Shown: positions 1-12,285, counted from the stretch's first letter. The stretch: 64,000 bases of DNA from Cristatella mucedo (GCA_009760855.2 WPIO01000042.1:1074501-1138500), one strand, 5' to 3'. The notes: generated by a model from the sequence alone, not told the origin. A program made the numbers and translations.

Positions 1-1137
<1,137 letters not shown>

Positions 1138-1230
1138 CGCTGCCGAGAGGATCCACGCCGTCGTGACGACGATTACCACGCCCACGCCGACCAGTCCGGT
1201 TATCAAAGTCAGCCAGAAGTAGCCGAATTT
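1138..1230 (-). CDS. T1 exon 2: TM3 of a four-TM membrane protein
   Basis: On the minus strand a TTGCAG acceptor is followed by 31 codons in phase 0 beginning KFGYFWLT and ending ILSAA at a GTGAGC donor. The exon starts with the family hallmark (K/R)FGYFW and is otherwise one hydrophobic helix rich in Gly and Val. The four paralogous exons of T2 to T5 have the same phase, the same GTGAGY donor and 31 or 33 codons. It lies 2467 bases downstream of T1 exon 1. The exon that should carry TM4 is not visible in the window, so T1 is incomplete here. Function unknown. Confidence 0.82.
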
Positions 1231-1649
1231 CTGCAAGGTTTTCGAGAAAATGAATAGTTTTCCAGACGGAGCGTAAATCGCCGAGTGCCACGGCAGTTCT
1301 ATTTCAGCCGCTGCGCCTACCGATCAACCGCCGGTAGACGGGGCGCGCTATAGGCAGGGGCGTTTTCGCGGTAAGAAGCTTGGGACGCTGTATGACGCTT
1401 GCGGGCTCCAACTCGGCACCGGCGCGATGGGCAGATTGAGCACGAATGAGTCCATTAGATGCGAAATATTTCGAGGCTTGATAGCCGGGGAAAAAACGCC
1501 GGTCTCTATTCATACATTACAGTTCGCGAACGGATTACGGTACAGGCGCGTACGCGATGCCCGGCGTTATCGCATACGCCCATGCGTGCGGTATACTCAC
1601 TGGACGAAAAAATGTATTCTCAAATCGCGGACCTGTAGTCCCCGTTGAA

Positions 1650-1775
1650 GCGGAGCAAAATATAATTCATTTCTATAGCACCCTAAGAGAGCTAAATCTC
1701 AGTCTCGGTGCTTCACTTATCCCGCAGGGCTCGAGCCCGTGACCTCAGTTGTCAAAAGTGAGCAACATACAACCG
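1650..1775 (-). repeat. Composite SINE: tRNA-like head with L2-a-type tail
   Basis: Read on the minus strand, a tRNA-like segment with a B-box-like GGGCTCGAGCCC is followed by a degenerate copy of the L2-a 3' stem-loop (GCACCGAGACTGAG, then CTCTTAGGGTGC). The end is CTATAGAAATGAATTATATT. The same tail occurs in the SINE at 27192-27345, which supports one composite family. Confidence 0.6.
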
Positions 1776-2391
1776 TGTAGCGGGTATTTAAATGATTGAA
1801 GGTGTGCCGCTCATTGTAAATGGCTACCGAACGAGAATACAGTTGCCTCTCGCCACATCGCGCCTCCAATTTCACAGCCTCACTCAATCGTGGTTTTTCA
1901 AATATATTTATTAAAAAGTGAATCGAGATAGTGAAGACGACACAGCGCGCTCGGTTGTCTGACTCAATTATACGTCTCTGCAGTACAACTACCATCGTAA
2001 TCGCTCTACGCATGGACTGTACGCCTATGCATTCGAGTACCGCCTGAAATCCTCCAACGCAGTAGTTGCAGCCGCTCGACCACTCTGCTTGTGCTTGGGG
2101 CAAGAACTTTTTTCCCCAAACAATCGGGCGTGGCGAAACCAAGCTAATCAGAGCGTGCTGTTCACTTATAGGGTATCCTATACTCGTCCTTTCCTGGCCT
2201 CCGATTGGCTCAGCGTTACGCAAGTTCGTTTCTCATACGCTAAAGTTGTACGCGATTCAGTAATAACGATATGATATTTATAACGTCTAATATGTCTTAT
2301 TGTCTTTTACTTTTTCTAATATATTGGGTACTACGACTGCAACACTGAGCCAAGGGGTGTTATTTCATGTCCAGACGGATCTACGCATTGC

Positions 2392-2975
2392 CACATCACA
2401 CCGCTAGTCGCCGATCTGCACTGGCTACGAGCGACGGATCGACTTAAAGGTTTTGTGGCTCACTTTATGGTCCCTTCATTTTTTGGTTCCAGCCTACCTA
2501 TTAGATCCACTCCCCCACCAGGCCAAGCATCGTACCATCCACTTTTTGGAAACTAACTGTTTACCTATACCTCGTACAAACCTCAAATCATTTGGAGTCC
2601 GTGCATTTACTCGTTTGCTCTCAAAGTCTGGAACTCACCCCCGACTTGCATCATGGCATCCCCTGAGTTGACCGACTTTAAAAGGAAATTAAAACGCACC
2701 TTTTTGATGAGAGCATTTAGTGGGTTCTGCGATTCGTCCTTTATGTGCTTATGCGTGCTGACACTTTTGCATGCTGCCACTCACCACACTTGTATGCTAA
2801 CCCCGTGTATGTCACCCCTAACCATGTTATTGCTGTTGTTTATCGAGCATGATATTTCCACTCACTTTTCGATCGCGTTTCCCTTTGCAGCAAATGTAAA
2901 GCGCCTAGAAAGAGATTGAGCTCTCTGTGATGGCACTTTATAAAATGTATTATTATTGTAACGATTATTATGACA
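2392..2975 (+). mobile_element. L2-a retrotransposon, 3' fragment
   Basis: A 5'-truncated non-LTR element holding the end of the reverse transcriptase ORF and the 3' UTR. It matches the copies at 39655, 47231 and 63200 over segments such as CTGCACTGGCTA and GCAGCAAATGTAAAGCGCC. It ends in the family stem-loop and an ATT-rich tail. The ORF is broken by stops and frameshifts. Confidence 0.8.
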
Positions 2976-3697
2976 GTGATAGAAACCGTCGTTACATGGT
3001 CATCGAACACGTTTTTTAGGCTTTAACAACAAAAATATTCGATTGTTTTTTATCAAACAAACCCTAATCCGCAGAAATTCTGATATCGCGGCAGAGTCTG
3101 AAACTGTTGAACCGCGATAAACGAGAGACGACAGTAGCTAAATTGCAAAAAACGAGTGCACAACATCTGTCGCTATTCGTAGAGCATCATATCGTGAAAG
3201 CGGTGCTGGAATAGAAATGGCCAACTGGAAAGAAGTAACCCTCTCAGCCCGGCGTCCGGCAAAGAACGGTGAAAGTTTCCGCCCACGCGGCCGGAAATGA
3301 GCGACGGCGGCTCTCTCCGAGCGCGAGGTAGCCGCCCCTGCGGTTTCACTGCTGACGCGGTTTCCGAATTCGAAGACAGCGCTGGCGGAGGCGAGCGGAG
3401 TTGCGACGCCAAGAAAGGTCGACTCATTGTTTTAAAATCCGATTTGAAAAGTAGCTGAAGTGCCCTAAGCGGCTCGTTGCCGCCGCCGCCGCCGCCGCCT
3501 CCAGCTTGCAGCGGCAATGAAGGGTTTCCCGCCGCCGCTGCGGCTGCTGCGGCGGCGGAGGCGGCGCACGAACGCGGAGCGCGCGGCTCTCGAGGTGCGC
3601 GCGCTCGTGCGCACCTCGCCCTCGCGCGGGCGGGCGGGCCGGCGGGCAAGCGGAAGCGGCGCGCGGTAGACGGCGCGCCGCTTCCTGCTCCGCTCAC

Positions 3698-3913
3698 CTG
3701 CAAGGCCGCAGTCGGATCTCGGCGGCTGAACGAGACGACCGCGACGATTGCGCAGAGGAGGCTGAGTATCAGCTCCACGACGCCGCTGCCGACGTTCATC
3801 GGAAAAGGCCAGGCTTTGAACGGGTTGACGAGCGTGTAGATTGACAGCGGAGCCATGACTGCGGCATACAAGCCGTGGCAGGCGCCGAAAAAAGGGAAGC
3901 AGCAGTAGCACAT
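3698..3913 (-). CDS. T1 exon 1: TM1 and TM2 of a four-TM membrane protein
   Basis: First coding exon, 72 codons from MCYCCFPFFG to a terminal CAG codon, then a GTGAGC donor. I chose the Met at 3913 because it gives exactly 72 codons, as in T2, T4 and T5; an in-frame Met at 3955 would add 14 residues. TM1 spans about residues 6-27, the outer loop contains SIYTLVNPFKAWPFPMN, and TM2 spans about 42-62. A cytoplasmic turn RRDPTAALQ joins exon 2. The N-terminus has Cys at positions 2, 4 and 5, which could be lipidated (inference). T1 is the leftmost of five tandem minus-strand paralogues. Family unrecognised. Confidence 0.8.
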
Positions 3914-4358
3914 GGCGGCGGCCGACCGCGGCGACGGCGGCGTAATTGTCGCCAATTGACCGGACGTTCAGCTGCCGCTGCAGCACCGAGCCACTCTGAT
4001 GGCCGCACCTGGCGACTGCTGTAGCCGCGCGAAACGGTTCTCACTTCCTGAGGCTCTCGCCTTCGCACGTTTCCTTCGCCGCAGAAGCATCGGTGACGTC
4101 GAGTGCAGCGGCTCGGCGCGACGCGCGGCAGCGAGTGAAAATTGTGCCGTCTGAAGAGTTTCTTTCGCTCTCTCTCTCTCAATTCTGAGAGCGCCTCGGA
4201 TGCGTACTTCTGAGTTGGCAGTCAGCGCAAGCAAAATAGCCTTCTCAGAAAGTTAACGCGTCAGTTCGCTGTCAAGTCTACGTTTGCTTTCGCTTGCATG
4301 ACATTGCCAAATTCGAGCTCGCTTATGCGGTGTCATCGCAGCCTCGAATTTCTATACG

Positions 4359-4482
4359 TCACCGCTAGCTGCAGGTGTTCCTGTTCCGCGTGTCCATTTC
4401 TCACCGCTAGCTGCAGGTGTTCCTGTTCCGCGCGTGCATTTCTCACCGCTAGCTGCAGGTGTTCCTGTTCCGCGCGTGCATT
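4359..4482. repeat. 42-bp tandem repeat, three copies
   Basis: Units begin with TCACCGCTAGCTGCAGGTGT at 4359, 4401 and 4443 and are nearly identical. The first differs at a few bases in its 3' half and the last is cut short before AAAGCGG. Confidence 0.95.
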
Positions 4483-5030
4483 AAAGCGGCCTACGGTCGG
4501 TGCAACACTCTGCAACCGCGCTTGCCATGGCTGCAGCGTGTTGCACGTTGTAACAGCCGCATCGCATCAAGTACGCGAGGGGGTGACGAGCGAATCCGAA
4601 GCTGAATTCGCGGGTAGGACCGGGGGTGGGGCTGGACCGTCCTTCAGCCACAAGATGCCGCCCCTTGGCCCCACCAGCTCGGGAAACCCGGTCGGGTGGG
4701 CCACCGCACTTCCCGGAGGATGCTGCCAGGCTCGGCGGGCGCCTCTGGCGGGGCTCGCCGCTCGGTGCGCCTGGAGCGGGTGAAGATTAACGCCACCACT
4801 TCCGGCGAGGATCGGCCGCTCCGCTTGGATAGAGCTGACGCGGATACCTTCGCCGTCGCATTCGCTGCGCCACGTACAACGCGGCAAGTGAATGCTGCAG
4901 TCGCACGCCGCGAAGGCCGCCTGAGCATCAGCGCACAACAGAGGCGCAGTCCTCACGGCGAAGCGTGCATACCTGCGCTCGGCAACGCAACGACGCTGCC
5001 TTGCAATAGCGCCTCCCAGCCGCCTCTCAC

Positions 5031-5155
5031 CTCGGTGACGTCAAGCGTCGCGCGGCACGATCTCCGAATGTAGATAGCAGAGGCCGCAGTCGCCAGCGCC
5101 GTACAGACCAAGCCGTAAACTACGATTCTTTAAAGAGGCCGTTTTATACTTTATA
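5031..5155 (-). promoter_or_regulatory. Possible TATA box and 5' exon upstream of T1
   Basis: On the minus strand TATAAAGTATAAAA (5155-5142) is followed by a stretch that contains a perfect CRE-like TGACGTCA (5036-5043). The stretch ends at a good GTGAG donor just below 5031. This could be a promoter with a non-coding first exon of T1, whose ATG lies 1.1 kb further on. One frame of the stretch is hydrophobic (VVYGLVCTALATAASAIYI), but its splice phase does not fit the family. No acceptor joining it to T1 was established. Confidence 0.22.
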
Positions 5156-6183
5156 GAGTTTCTAACGAAGTCAAGTAGTTCTCAAGACGTGTCTACGGAA
5201 GCGCGTTGGAGTAGCGAGTCTCTGCCGCCGATACTTCGGCGCCTCTAACAGAAGCGGCTGCCCACTTCCGTTTTCAAGGGTCAGGGGCGATGAGCAGTTT
5301 CCGCGTGGAGAGCAAATTCTGCGCTCGAAAGCTTTAGACTCTTCCAAAATGAGGCACCATTCCGGCTCTGCTAAGGGGAAGCAGGCTGTATTTAGGCGGC
5401 GTTCAACAGGCATCTGCCCTTAAACTCTTTGATTTCAACTTAACGCTTTCCTAAATTTGGTGCGCAGTCAATTTTTACAGGAGCTAAAAACCCGTTTTAA
5501 CGACGCTTGTTTGGCAGAACTTGATCGTGCTTTAAAAAATTGCTACTATTAAAATGAACTAGGGAGTTGTCCGCAGGAGAGGCGTTAGCGGAATTTAATG
5601 AGGCCAGTTGGATGGCGCTCCTTGACATAACGCAACTTGTAGTATGCCTTTCGAGATACCCACCGGCCTAGACAGGCGCTAGAAAAAGGCACCATTTCTT
5701 CATCAAGCACTCAAGCATGCCCTAGTTTCATTTTGGTCTCTTGTTGCGATTGATTGTACCGGTTGAGGAAAGTTCCTAGAGCATTTAATTTAATAGCTCG
5801 CCTCAGTTGCTCAGCTGATAGACTTCGGGGATCCACAGGTGACAACGGCCGTAGCAGCAAGTCGCCCGGACATGATATATATCAAGCAATTAGTTCCTAG
5901 TGGCTTGGCCCGGCTTGAGAGCGCAGATATCGCAAGTAATCGCAGTATGTATTGAGTCACTGCTACCCTACCTCCCCCTGAAAAGTCCGGCAGCATCTCC
6001 ACGTGCGGCCGCCGATATTTCAAAAAGGGGCCGCGTGAATACAGATGGCGAATATAATTATCATGCGCATAAATCGTGTACGCAGCAACTCCGGTGAGTT
6101 TTTGGCCTCGCAGACTACACCGCTGTCACTGTCTGATGGCGCTAATCCGCTTTTCGTGTCGATGAAGCTGCTCAAACTGATGC

Positions 6184-6265
<82 letters not shown>
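6184..6265. repeat. (GA)n microsatellite
   Basis: About 40 perfect AG dinucleotides. Confidence 0.97.
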
Positions 6266-6268
<3 letters not shown>

Positions 6269-7062
6269 GTGCGCGGCGCCTTAGATGCGCGCCCACGTTC
6301 AGCGTCGGCTTTCCGAGGGCTTTTCTAACTTTGAATCTTGTATTTTCTTCAAGTATTAGATGAAGAATTAACAATAGTTTTTAGCTAAGGCAAAGAGCTA
6401 AAAGGCAAATTGCAAATACTAAGTGCATGGATTTAACGAGGCCTCATTAAATATTTATTTTAAGATTTTGTAATATAATATTTTATATATCACATTATAT
6501 ATAGCATTAATATATATAAGATAATTATTATATATAGCAGGACTATTTATTTTAACTTTTAGTATTGGCAAAGAGTTATGTGTGCGGATTTAACGAGGCC
6601 TTCCAAGAGGCGAGCCTTCGGCGACGTGCTGCCGCGTGCTTAGCATATGCAACGTTCATAAAAAGAAAGTAAGTTCTCAGAAAGCGCTATTCAAACTTAT
6701 TATTTCTATTAGCATTATTTAAAATACGTACTCTATGTTCACTTTGGTCCGTCTTAAGAAGCAGATGGTAGCCTAATTTGGGCACGGAATTAATAGCTTT
6801 CAGGAGTTCCTAAAAACTCAAACTAGCAGCTAATTTGAACAGTTAAAATAGGAATGAGAATTGAAATAAAAATTTATTTAATCCGGTTAAGTGAGAATTT
6901 ATTTAATAGTAGCAGGCGAATCGCATCGCCTGCTACTTGCTGCTCAGTCAGCTGACTGGTTTCCTTTTCAGACGCTGCGACTTGGGCAGATAGGCGCGGC
7001 TCTTCCACTCTCCGACTCCGGTGTTGTGGGCACCTTTGCCTGGCACTCCTCGCCAGCCACCA

Positions 7063-7139
7063 GTTCTACCAGCGGCACTCGGCGGCGGCGGCGGCGGAGT
7101 GCCGCCGCCGCCGCCGCCGCCGAGTGCCGCTGGTAGAAC
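7063..7139. repeat. 77-nt GC-rich inverted repeat
   Basis: The left arm starts GTTCTACCAGCGGCACTC and the right arm ends GAGTGCCGCTGGTAGAAC. Between them (GGC)n runs into (GCC)n around a short centre. The arms of about 35 nt are essentially perfect, so the stretch can form a long hairpin or cruciform. Confidence 0.92.
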
Positions 7140-7387
7140 GGAGCGGCACTCCTCCGGCGCCTCGCGTCAAATGCAGCCCGAAAGTACGGCACAGCGGCAC
7201 TCGGCTCGCGCTCGCCGCCGGCCCTGCGGTGGTGGCGGCCGACGACGAGAGCGTGCCGTCGTCACCTCGCTGCTCTGCGGCTCCGCGGGGGCGGCGGCGG
7301 CGGCGGATGCGGTCAACTCGACCGTGCACCATGACGCTCTCCGGACGGTGGCTGCTTGATTTAGTGCGATCACACACATCAGAGCCG

Positions 7388-7570
7388 GCGAGAGAGAGAG
7401 ACGGAGACAGACAGAGACAAAAGAGAGAGGCCGAAATACAGAGACAGAGAAACAGGGACAGAGACACAGACCAAAAAAGAGGTAGAGACGGAGAGTCAGA
7501 GAGCGAGGAGAAACAGAGAGTTAGAGAGACCGACGGACAGAAATACCGACATCAAGACAGATATATGTAA

Positions 7571-7615
<45 letters not shown>

Positions 7616-7868
7616 AAGAGACAGACAGTGAAAGACAGCCAGACAGAATGACAGTGAGACAGTCAGGGATACACAGAAACAGAGAGACAGACAGAGAGAC
7701 AGACAGAGAGACAGACAGAGAGACAGATAAACACGCAGAGAGACAGACAGAGACGGAGAAAGAGGCAGAAAGATACAGTGAGTGAGAGAGCGAGCGTGAG
7801 AGAGACAGAGACTGTGGCAAAGACAGACAGACAGAGAGCGCGAGTGAGAGCGACAGAGTGAGAGAGAA
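7388..7868. repeat. GA/GACA-rich low-complexity block
   Basis: A purine-rich tract of GAGA, GACAGA and GACAGACAGA units with a pure (GA)n core near 7575-7612. Long frames across it translate as Leu-Ser-Cys repeats on the minus strand and are artefacts of composition. Confidence 0.93.
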
Positions 7869-8519
7869 ATGGCGAGCGAGAGGAACAAAAGCTTAGCCAC
7901 TATCGACGTCAGCGCACGTCATATGGCAGTTACTTTGGTTGCCCACGTCAGATCAGGCGAGCGAACTCGGATCGCCCTAGGTTCGTGGCGGGCTGCGTCC
8001 TTTGCCAATAGAGTCCGCTTGCGGTCTGTGAACGATTCCTCTCAGAGCTTCTACGGGGTGGGGTGGCGAGCGACAAACACACGGTGCAAGCCAAGCGCAC
8101 TTCTTCCAGTCAGCAAAATTTCATCGTGGACTTCACTCTCAATCCAAACCGTTCACTAGGCGATGCTAAAGGAGACCAAAGCCCGCAGCAGTCTTCAGGC
8201 GGCGTTCCGGCGCAATAGCGAGAGTCCGTGCGAATTGCCATTTGATAAAAATGAAGAGGATGCGGTCTCGCGTCGCCTTCGAGGGCATCGCGTCCCCGCG
8301 GTCACGTGTTCGCTTAGCAAGCGAGCGGAGCGTCGTTTTGCGATACTTCTCGCTACGGCTGCTCTTGCGCCACGCCGTCGCTCGGACTACCGCGCGCGAG
8401 AGAACGCCCGGCGGACTGCGCCGCGAACGGCGTCGTCGCGCTGAAACGTCTGCTTCCGCCAGGCGCAGCAGCCGACGAAGCCAGCGCGGCCCTTTCCCGC
8501 CGAGCGGCCGGCGCAGGCG

Positions 8520-8663
8520 CTAAGCCGACACGCCCTCGTACATCTGGGGATAGCAGAAGCACGTGGCCAGTAGTTGAACGGAATAGTTGGCGACAGCCAG
8601 CCACGAGGCGATTATAAAGACGATCGTCAATGCGAAGTCAGGTCCGCTTGAGCTCCTTCCATT
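8520..8663 (-). CDS. T2 exon 3: TM4 and C-terminus
   Basis: Last coding exon, 47 codons plus TAG. On the minus strand a pyrimidine-rich CTCGCTTTAG acceptor opens phase 0 with NGRSSSGPDF. One hydrophobic helix follows (about FALTIVFIIASWLAVANY), then SVQLLATCFCYP and the tail QMYEGVSA. An in-frame TAG sits in the acceptor itself, so the exon cannot start earlier. LLATCFCYP matches LLATCCCYP in T3 exon 3, which is the main reason to assign both to this family. T2 totals 150 residues (72+31+47). Confidence 0.77.
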   Translation of the reverse strand, partial: NGRSSSGPDFALTIVFIIASWLAVANYSVQLLATCFCYPQMYEGVSA

Positions 8664-9068
8664 CTAAAGCGAGCAGATCGAGATCTCTGCTTGCAGGTTA
8701 CTCGCAGAGCTGGCAGCATAGACGTCGGCGCGCCGCGACTGCTCGCTATCGGCGCGCGACTGCACACGATCAGCACACCGCGACTGATAACACGCGCGCG
8801 CGTCAGAGCAGCGGAGAGGCAAAGCGGCTGCGCCAGAGGGCGGCAGCGTTAACTAGGTGGGACTGGCCGTCTCCCCCCCCCGGCTGAGACGTCGTCGGTC
8901 GCCTGCCGCGGTGCATTTCGGGCAAAAGATGGCCGCGACTAGCGCTTCGGACCTGTCGTTTCGAGCTCGCTCCCTTTGCGGAAACTCGGATTGGTCCAGA
9001 TGAGGTCGTCAGAGGTACGCTGGTCTATGCACTTGCGAACCCGCCTGCGTGGGCTTCTGCAACTCTCT

Positions 9069-9150
9069 AATAATTATAATAGCACATTTTATATAGCGCC
9101 CTCAGAGAACTCAATCTCGTTCTACGCACTTTACACTTGCTCTACTCGCT
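9069..9150 (-). mobile_element. L2-a 3' terminus fragment
   Basis: Only the last roughly 80 bp of the element is present. The plus strand shows an AT-rich tail, then TAGCGCCCTCAGAGAACTCA and a diverged inner stem. This is the L2-a 3' stem-loop in reverse orientation. Confidence 0.72.
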
Positions 9151-9766
9151 GGTCTTCGTGGCTGTGTGATGAAGCATTCGCTGCTCGCATGAAACTATTC
9201 GCTGAGACTAGTGCATTGCGGCTGCCGCAACAAACCACTTTTTACTGCTCATTGAGCTGGCTCTCCATCAAGAGGCGCGTCGACTTATTAATCGTAGTAA
9301 CACTTTCTCGCTATCAGAGCGCCAAAAGAGGACGGAATCTCTATCCGGGTGCTCCGCTCGCTGTAAGCGAATCAGCGACCGTGGATTAATCGCATGCATT
9401 TTATTTCGCATAGAAAAGCACGCAAAAAAAAACGGAAATTGCAACGCTAGGCCAGCCATAAAAGTCCGCAGAAAAGCTCCCCGGATCGTCGATTTATTGA
9501 TCTCCTGGTCAGGGCGTGCACTGAATGACGCACGCAGGTAAGCTCACGACATACACGACGCGCAAGCGAGACCGGTTCACAGAGGCCAAGAGAAAGCTGA
9601 GCTAAGCAAATGCGTCTGTAGCTGCTGAGGCTTAAAGGATAAGATGTTAGTGCGAGTGGATTCGCAAGCAGGAATGACGTGAGTAACACAACTTTTTTCA
9701 GAGCGCACAAACGGCCGGCCCTAAGCGTATGCGTTGCGAAGCAAGCAGCAGCTGCAAGGCATGATG

Positions 9767-9769
<3 letters not shown>

Positions 9770-9864
<95 letters not shown>

Positions 9865-9875
9865 GTGTGTATATA
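9770..9875. repeat. (AT)n microsatellite
   Basis: About 50 AT dinucleotides with single-base interruptions, ending in ATGTGTGTATAT. The isoleucine-tyrosine repeats predicted here are not protein. Confidence 0.96.
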
Positions 9876-9999
9876 TATGCCACATTCCGGGCCTCCACTG
9901 TGTGAGCCGGCAGCACTACCGACAGAACGGGATGGTAACAAAGGGGTTGGTGGCGGAGGAAGCGGGTCCTTACGCACGTGCGCCAGCTCGCGAACTCAC

Positions 10000-10092
10000 C
10001 ACGATTGAGGGTACCCAGAAGTTGGTGTTCAAAACCGCCAAGGCAAAACTTGTGAATCCCGAGAGCACGAGCAACCAGAAGTAACCGAATTT
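10000..10092 (-). CDS. T2 exon 2: TM3
   Basis: 31 codons in phase 0. A CCTTGCAG acceptor is followed by [12 protein letters not shown], a hydrophobic helix, and the end FWVPSIV at a GTGAGT donor. The (K/R)FGYFW start, the 93-nt length and the GTGAGY donor are shared with T1, T4 and T5. The exon follows a 735-base intron 1 and precedes a 1336-base intron 2. Confidence 0.85.
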
Positions 10093-10827
10093 CTGCAAGG
10101 ATCGCCGCGCACTTGCTTTCACGGCGAGCACTTAGAGAGAGAAAGCCCCAACGTCAAGCGTGAGCTATTGCGGTGTTAGCCGCTCAGCTTCTCGTGAGCC
10201 CGCTGATTTCCGCAAGTGCCGCTGCGAGTTTCCGGTTTTACGAGATGGCAGTGATGTCTAGCGGTGCTCGGCAGCCATTCGGTAGCGAATTAAGCAGGCA
10301 AAAAACGAACGGTGCCAATGGATCGTTAATTTCCGGGGGGTGGAATGCAGCTCGCTACATCATCACGAGGACCGGCCTGCCGGGCTGCTGCTGTTACTGG
10401 CAGCGACTCTCTCATCCCTCTTTCTACGCTCACGACTCGGCAGGACTGAATAAGAAGAAGGCCCGCGCGTTCGATGTGGCGGGAAAATGGGCTACGCACA
10501 TTCGCAATGCGGATTAATTCGTAATTCGCTGTCAAGTCTTCGGGTCACGCCGTCTCCCTGCACCGACGCAGCGACCGCTGCGCTCCAAAGGCACCGTCGC
10601 CGCGGACCTCTGACCGGCGCAGCTCGCCAACGCTCTCTATCCGTTCGTCTCCTCCCCCCTCTATCTCTATCTCTCTATCTCTATCTCTCTATCTATCAAT
10701 CTATCTGTCTCTCCAGCATGCGCCAACGCCCGCTCGACGGCGGCGTCACCGGCGAGCTGTCACGTTGCTGCCGCTCGCACCGGGTAGTCAGTGCTTCCGC
10801 AACGCCTCCCGCCCGCCCCGTTCCTAC
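10093..10827 (-). other. T2 intron 1
   Basis: A 735-base phase 0 intron with a GTAGGA donor and CCTTGCAG acceptor. The donor-proximal part carries a CTAT/CTCT low-complexity run (10651-10712). I see nothing else. Confidence 0.75.
10651..10712. repeat. CTAT/CTCT low-complexity run
   Basis: Alternating CTCTCTAT and CTATCT units interrupted by CAATCTATCTGTC. Confidence 0.9.
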
Positions 10828-11043
10828 CTGGATGGTCGCTGTTGGGTCGTGCAAGTTGAACGACACGTATGCGATGACGGCGCAGAGGGCGCCGACGACC
10901 AGTCCCTGGACGCCGCAGATGGCGTGCGTCGGCCAGAGCCAGTAGCTATTTGGATTGGCCAGTGCATAGATGGACAGGGGCACCAGGACCACCGCGAACG
11001 CGGCCTGCCCGACGCCGAAAAAGCGGAAGCAGCCGAAGCTCAT
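10828..11043 (-). CDS. T2 exon 1: TM1 and TM2 of a four-TM membrane protein
   Basis: 72 codons from MSFGCFRFFGVGQ to a terminal CAG, then a GTAGGA donor. TM1 is about residues 8-27, the outer loop carries SIYALANPNSYWLWPTH, and TM2 is about 42-62. The cytoplasmic turn VSFNLHDPTATIQ leads into KFGYFW of exon 2. The first Met is the only one that gives the family length. A single Cys at position 5 stands in place of the Cys cluster of T1 and T3. T2 (8520-11043) is complete: 150 residues in 2.5 kb, the most compact member. An AAGATGGC (YY1-like) motif lies about 130 bases upstream on the coding strand (11176-11183). Molecular function unknown. Confidence 0.86.
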
Positions 11044-11683
11044 GACAGCGGCCCAACTTCAACGTTCCGCTCACACTACGAGCCGCTCACACACTACTCA
11101 CAGCCGCTTGCTGCGACGCAGCGCCGCGCTAGCAGTAGCCGCCGCTGCTGCAGCCACAAGCCTCATAATGCGGTCGCCATCTTACAACCTTGGCGCTTAC
11201 AACCTCGTCACCGCGGCGGCGGCTTGGGCGTCGTCGAGCGCAGCGGCTCGGCGAGACGCGGCGCGTTCTCCGCTCGCGAGCGACTAAATGCCAAGGAGCG
11301 AGCCTGAATCGATTCGCCAAATAGCCCTATCGCCGGACGGCATTCTGTGAAGAAGTCCGACGATCGCGCACTCTTGCGGTCAGCACCGCCGCCAGCCGCA
11401 GCGCCCGCGCGCTCGATTTCAGCGGGTGCGGGAGCGTTTCGCTGCCGGCAACGGAGGCCATTCTCGCGCGATCATGAGCGACCGCGCTCTCTCGTTGACC
11501 GCGTCAGCGCTTCGCGGACTGACGGAGCTCACGGCGGTCGAGCAGAGTGCGATGGCGAAGCAGCCGCGAATAGATGCAGGCTGCGGAGCGAAAGGCGGCG
11601 GATACGGAAGTAGGCGTTTTGCGAAGGCGGCGGAGACGGAAGTACGGCGCAGCGCGAAGGAAAACAAAGGCGGTAATGAAGTA

Positions 11684-11775
<92 letters not shown>

Positions 11776-11800
11776 AGCGGCAGCGGCAGCAGCAGCAGTT
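11684..11800. repeat. (GGC)n trinucleotide repeat
   Basis: About 38 GGC units with a few GCA interruptions towards the right end. It gives the false poly(Ala) reading frame seen here. Confidence 0.97.
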
Positions 11801-11824
11801 AGGAGAAGAAGAGAAAATGCGCGG

Positions 11825-12285
11825 TCTTTAAATGTAATGTAATGTAATGTATCTCCGTCAGTAACTCCACAAAGTCATAAAGACCATGTGGGTGTTACGC
11901 AGGAGAGTTTTGTATTGCGCACTCACAGCCTAAGCGGCTTTCGGTACGCATTCGGTAGCCAACAGACTTCGTCTCACGCAACAGAGAGAAAGTGGGAAGC
12001 ATAGCAGAGTCAGGAGAGCAGTCGAGGTAGTGAGTAGCATAGAAGTAGCAGTTCAGGACCGCTGAAAAAGATGTGCCATAGTCGGCAGTTAGAGAGTAGT
12101 TGTCGTTGCGTAAGAATTGTGGAAGCGAGTTCCACAGTCTAGGACCTGCAGAGCTAAAGCTTCTGTCGCCAACTGTCTTTAAGCGGAGGAATGGGACAGC
12201 TAATTTATTGTCCACACAGGACCTCAGGGCACGTACAGGCTGAAACTGATGCAGCAGTTCAGCTAGGTGCGAAGGACTTCGCGAA
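11825..12285 (-). mobile_element. L2-b retrotransposon, 3' fragment
   Basis: A 5'-truncated copy on the minus strand. The end of the reverse transcriptase ORF is intact over about 110 codons, including RSFSSAGPRLWNSLPQF and the conserved C-terminus LLRETKSVGYRMRTESRLG. The (ACATT)n tail is at 11826-11850. The element stops abruptly at about 12270, where unrelated sequence continues the open frame. Confidence 0.87.

Larger units (their letters stand above)
1231..3697 (-). other. T1 intron 1
   Basis: A 2467-base phase 0 intron bounded by a GTGAGC donor next to exon 1 and a TTGCAG acceptor next to exon 2. It holds a composite SINE fragment (about 1650-1775), an L2-a 3' fragment (about 2392-2975), and (GGC)n-rich DNA at 3475-3660. 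The last includes a hairpin with arms CGAGGTGCGC and GCGCACCTCG near 3592-3620. Nothing is recognisable in 1776-2391. Confidence 0.7.
3914..8519. other. T1-T2 intergenic spacer (4606 bp)
   Basis: GC-rich DNA without a convincing ORF. It contains a three-copy 42-bp tandem repeat, a possible TATA and first-exon signal upstream of T1 (5031-5155), and a (GA)n tract at 6184-6265. The sequence GGATTTAACGAGGCCT appears twice about 160 bp apart (near 6429 and 6589) around an AT-rich patch. A 77-nt palindrome (7063-7139) and a long GACAGA-type low-complexity block (7388-7868) follow. I see nothing in 5156-6183 or 7869-8519. Confidence 0.6.
8664..9999 (-). other. T2 intron 2
   Basis: A 1336-base phase 0 intron. 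It holds a poly(C) run near 8874, an L2-a 3' end (9069-9150) and an (AT)n tract (9770-9875). Otherwise nothing is recognisable. Confidence 0.7.

Noticed and set aside
3914-3955. Upstream Met of T1 exon 1
   Set aside because: It adds 14 residues not seen in any paralogue; the second Met gives the family's exact 72 codons. The upstream Met remains possible.
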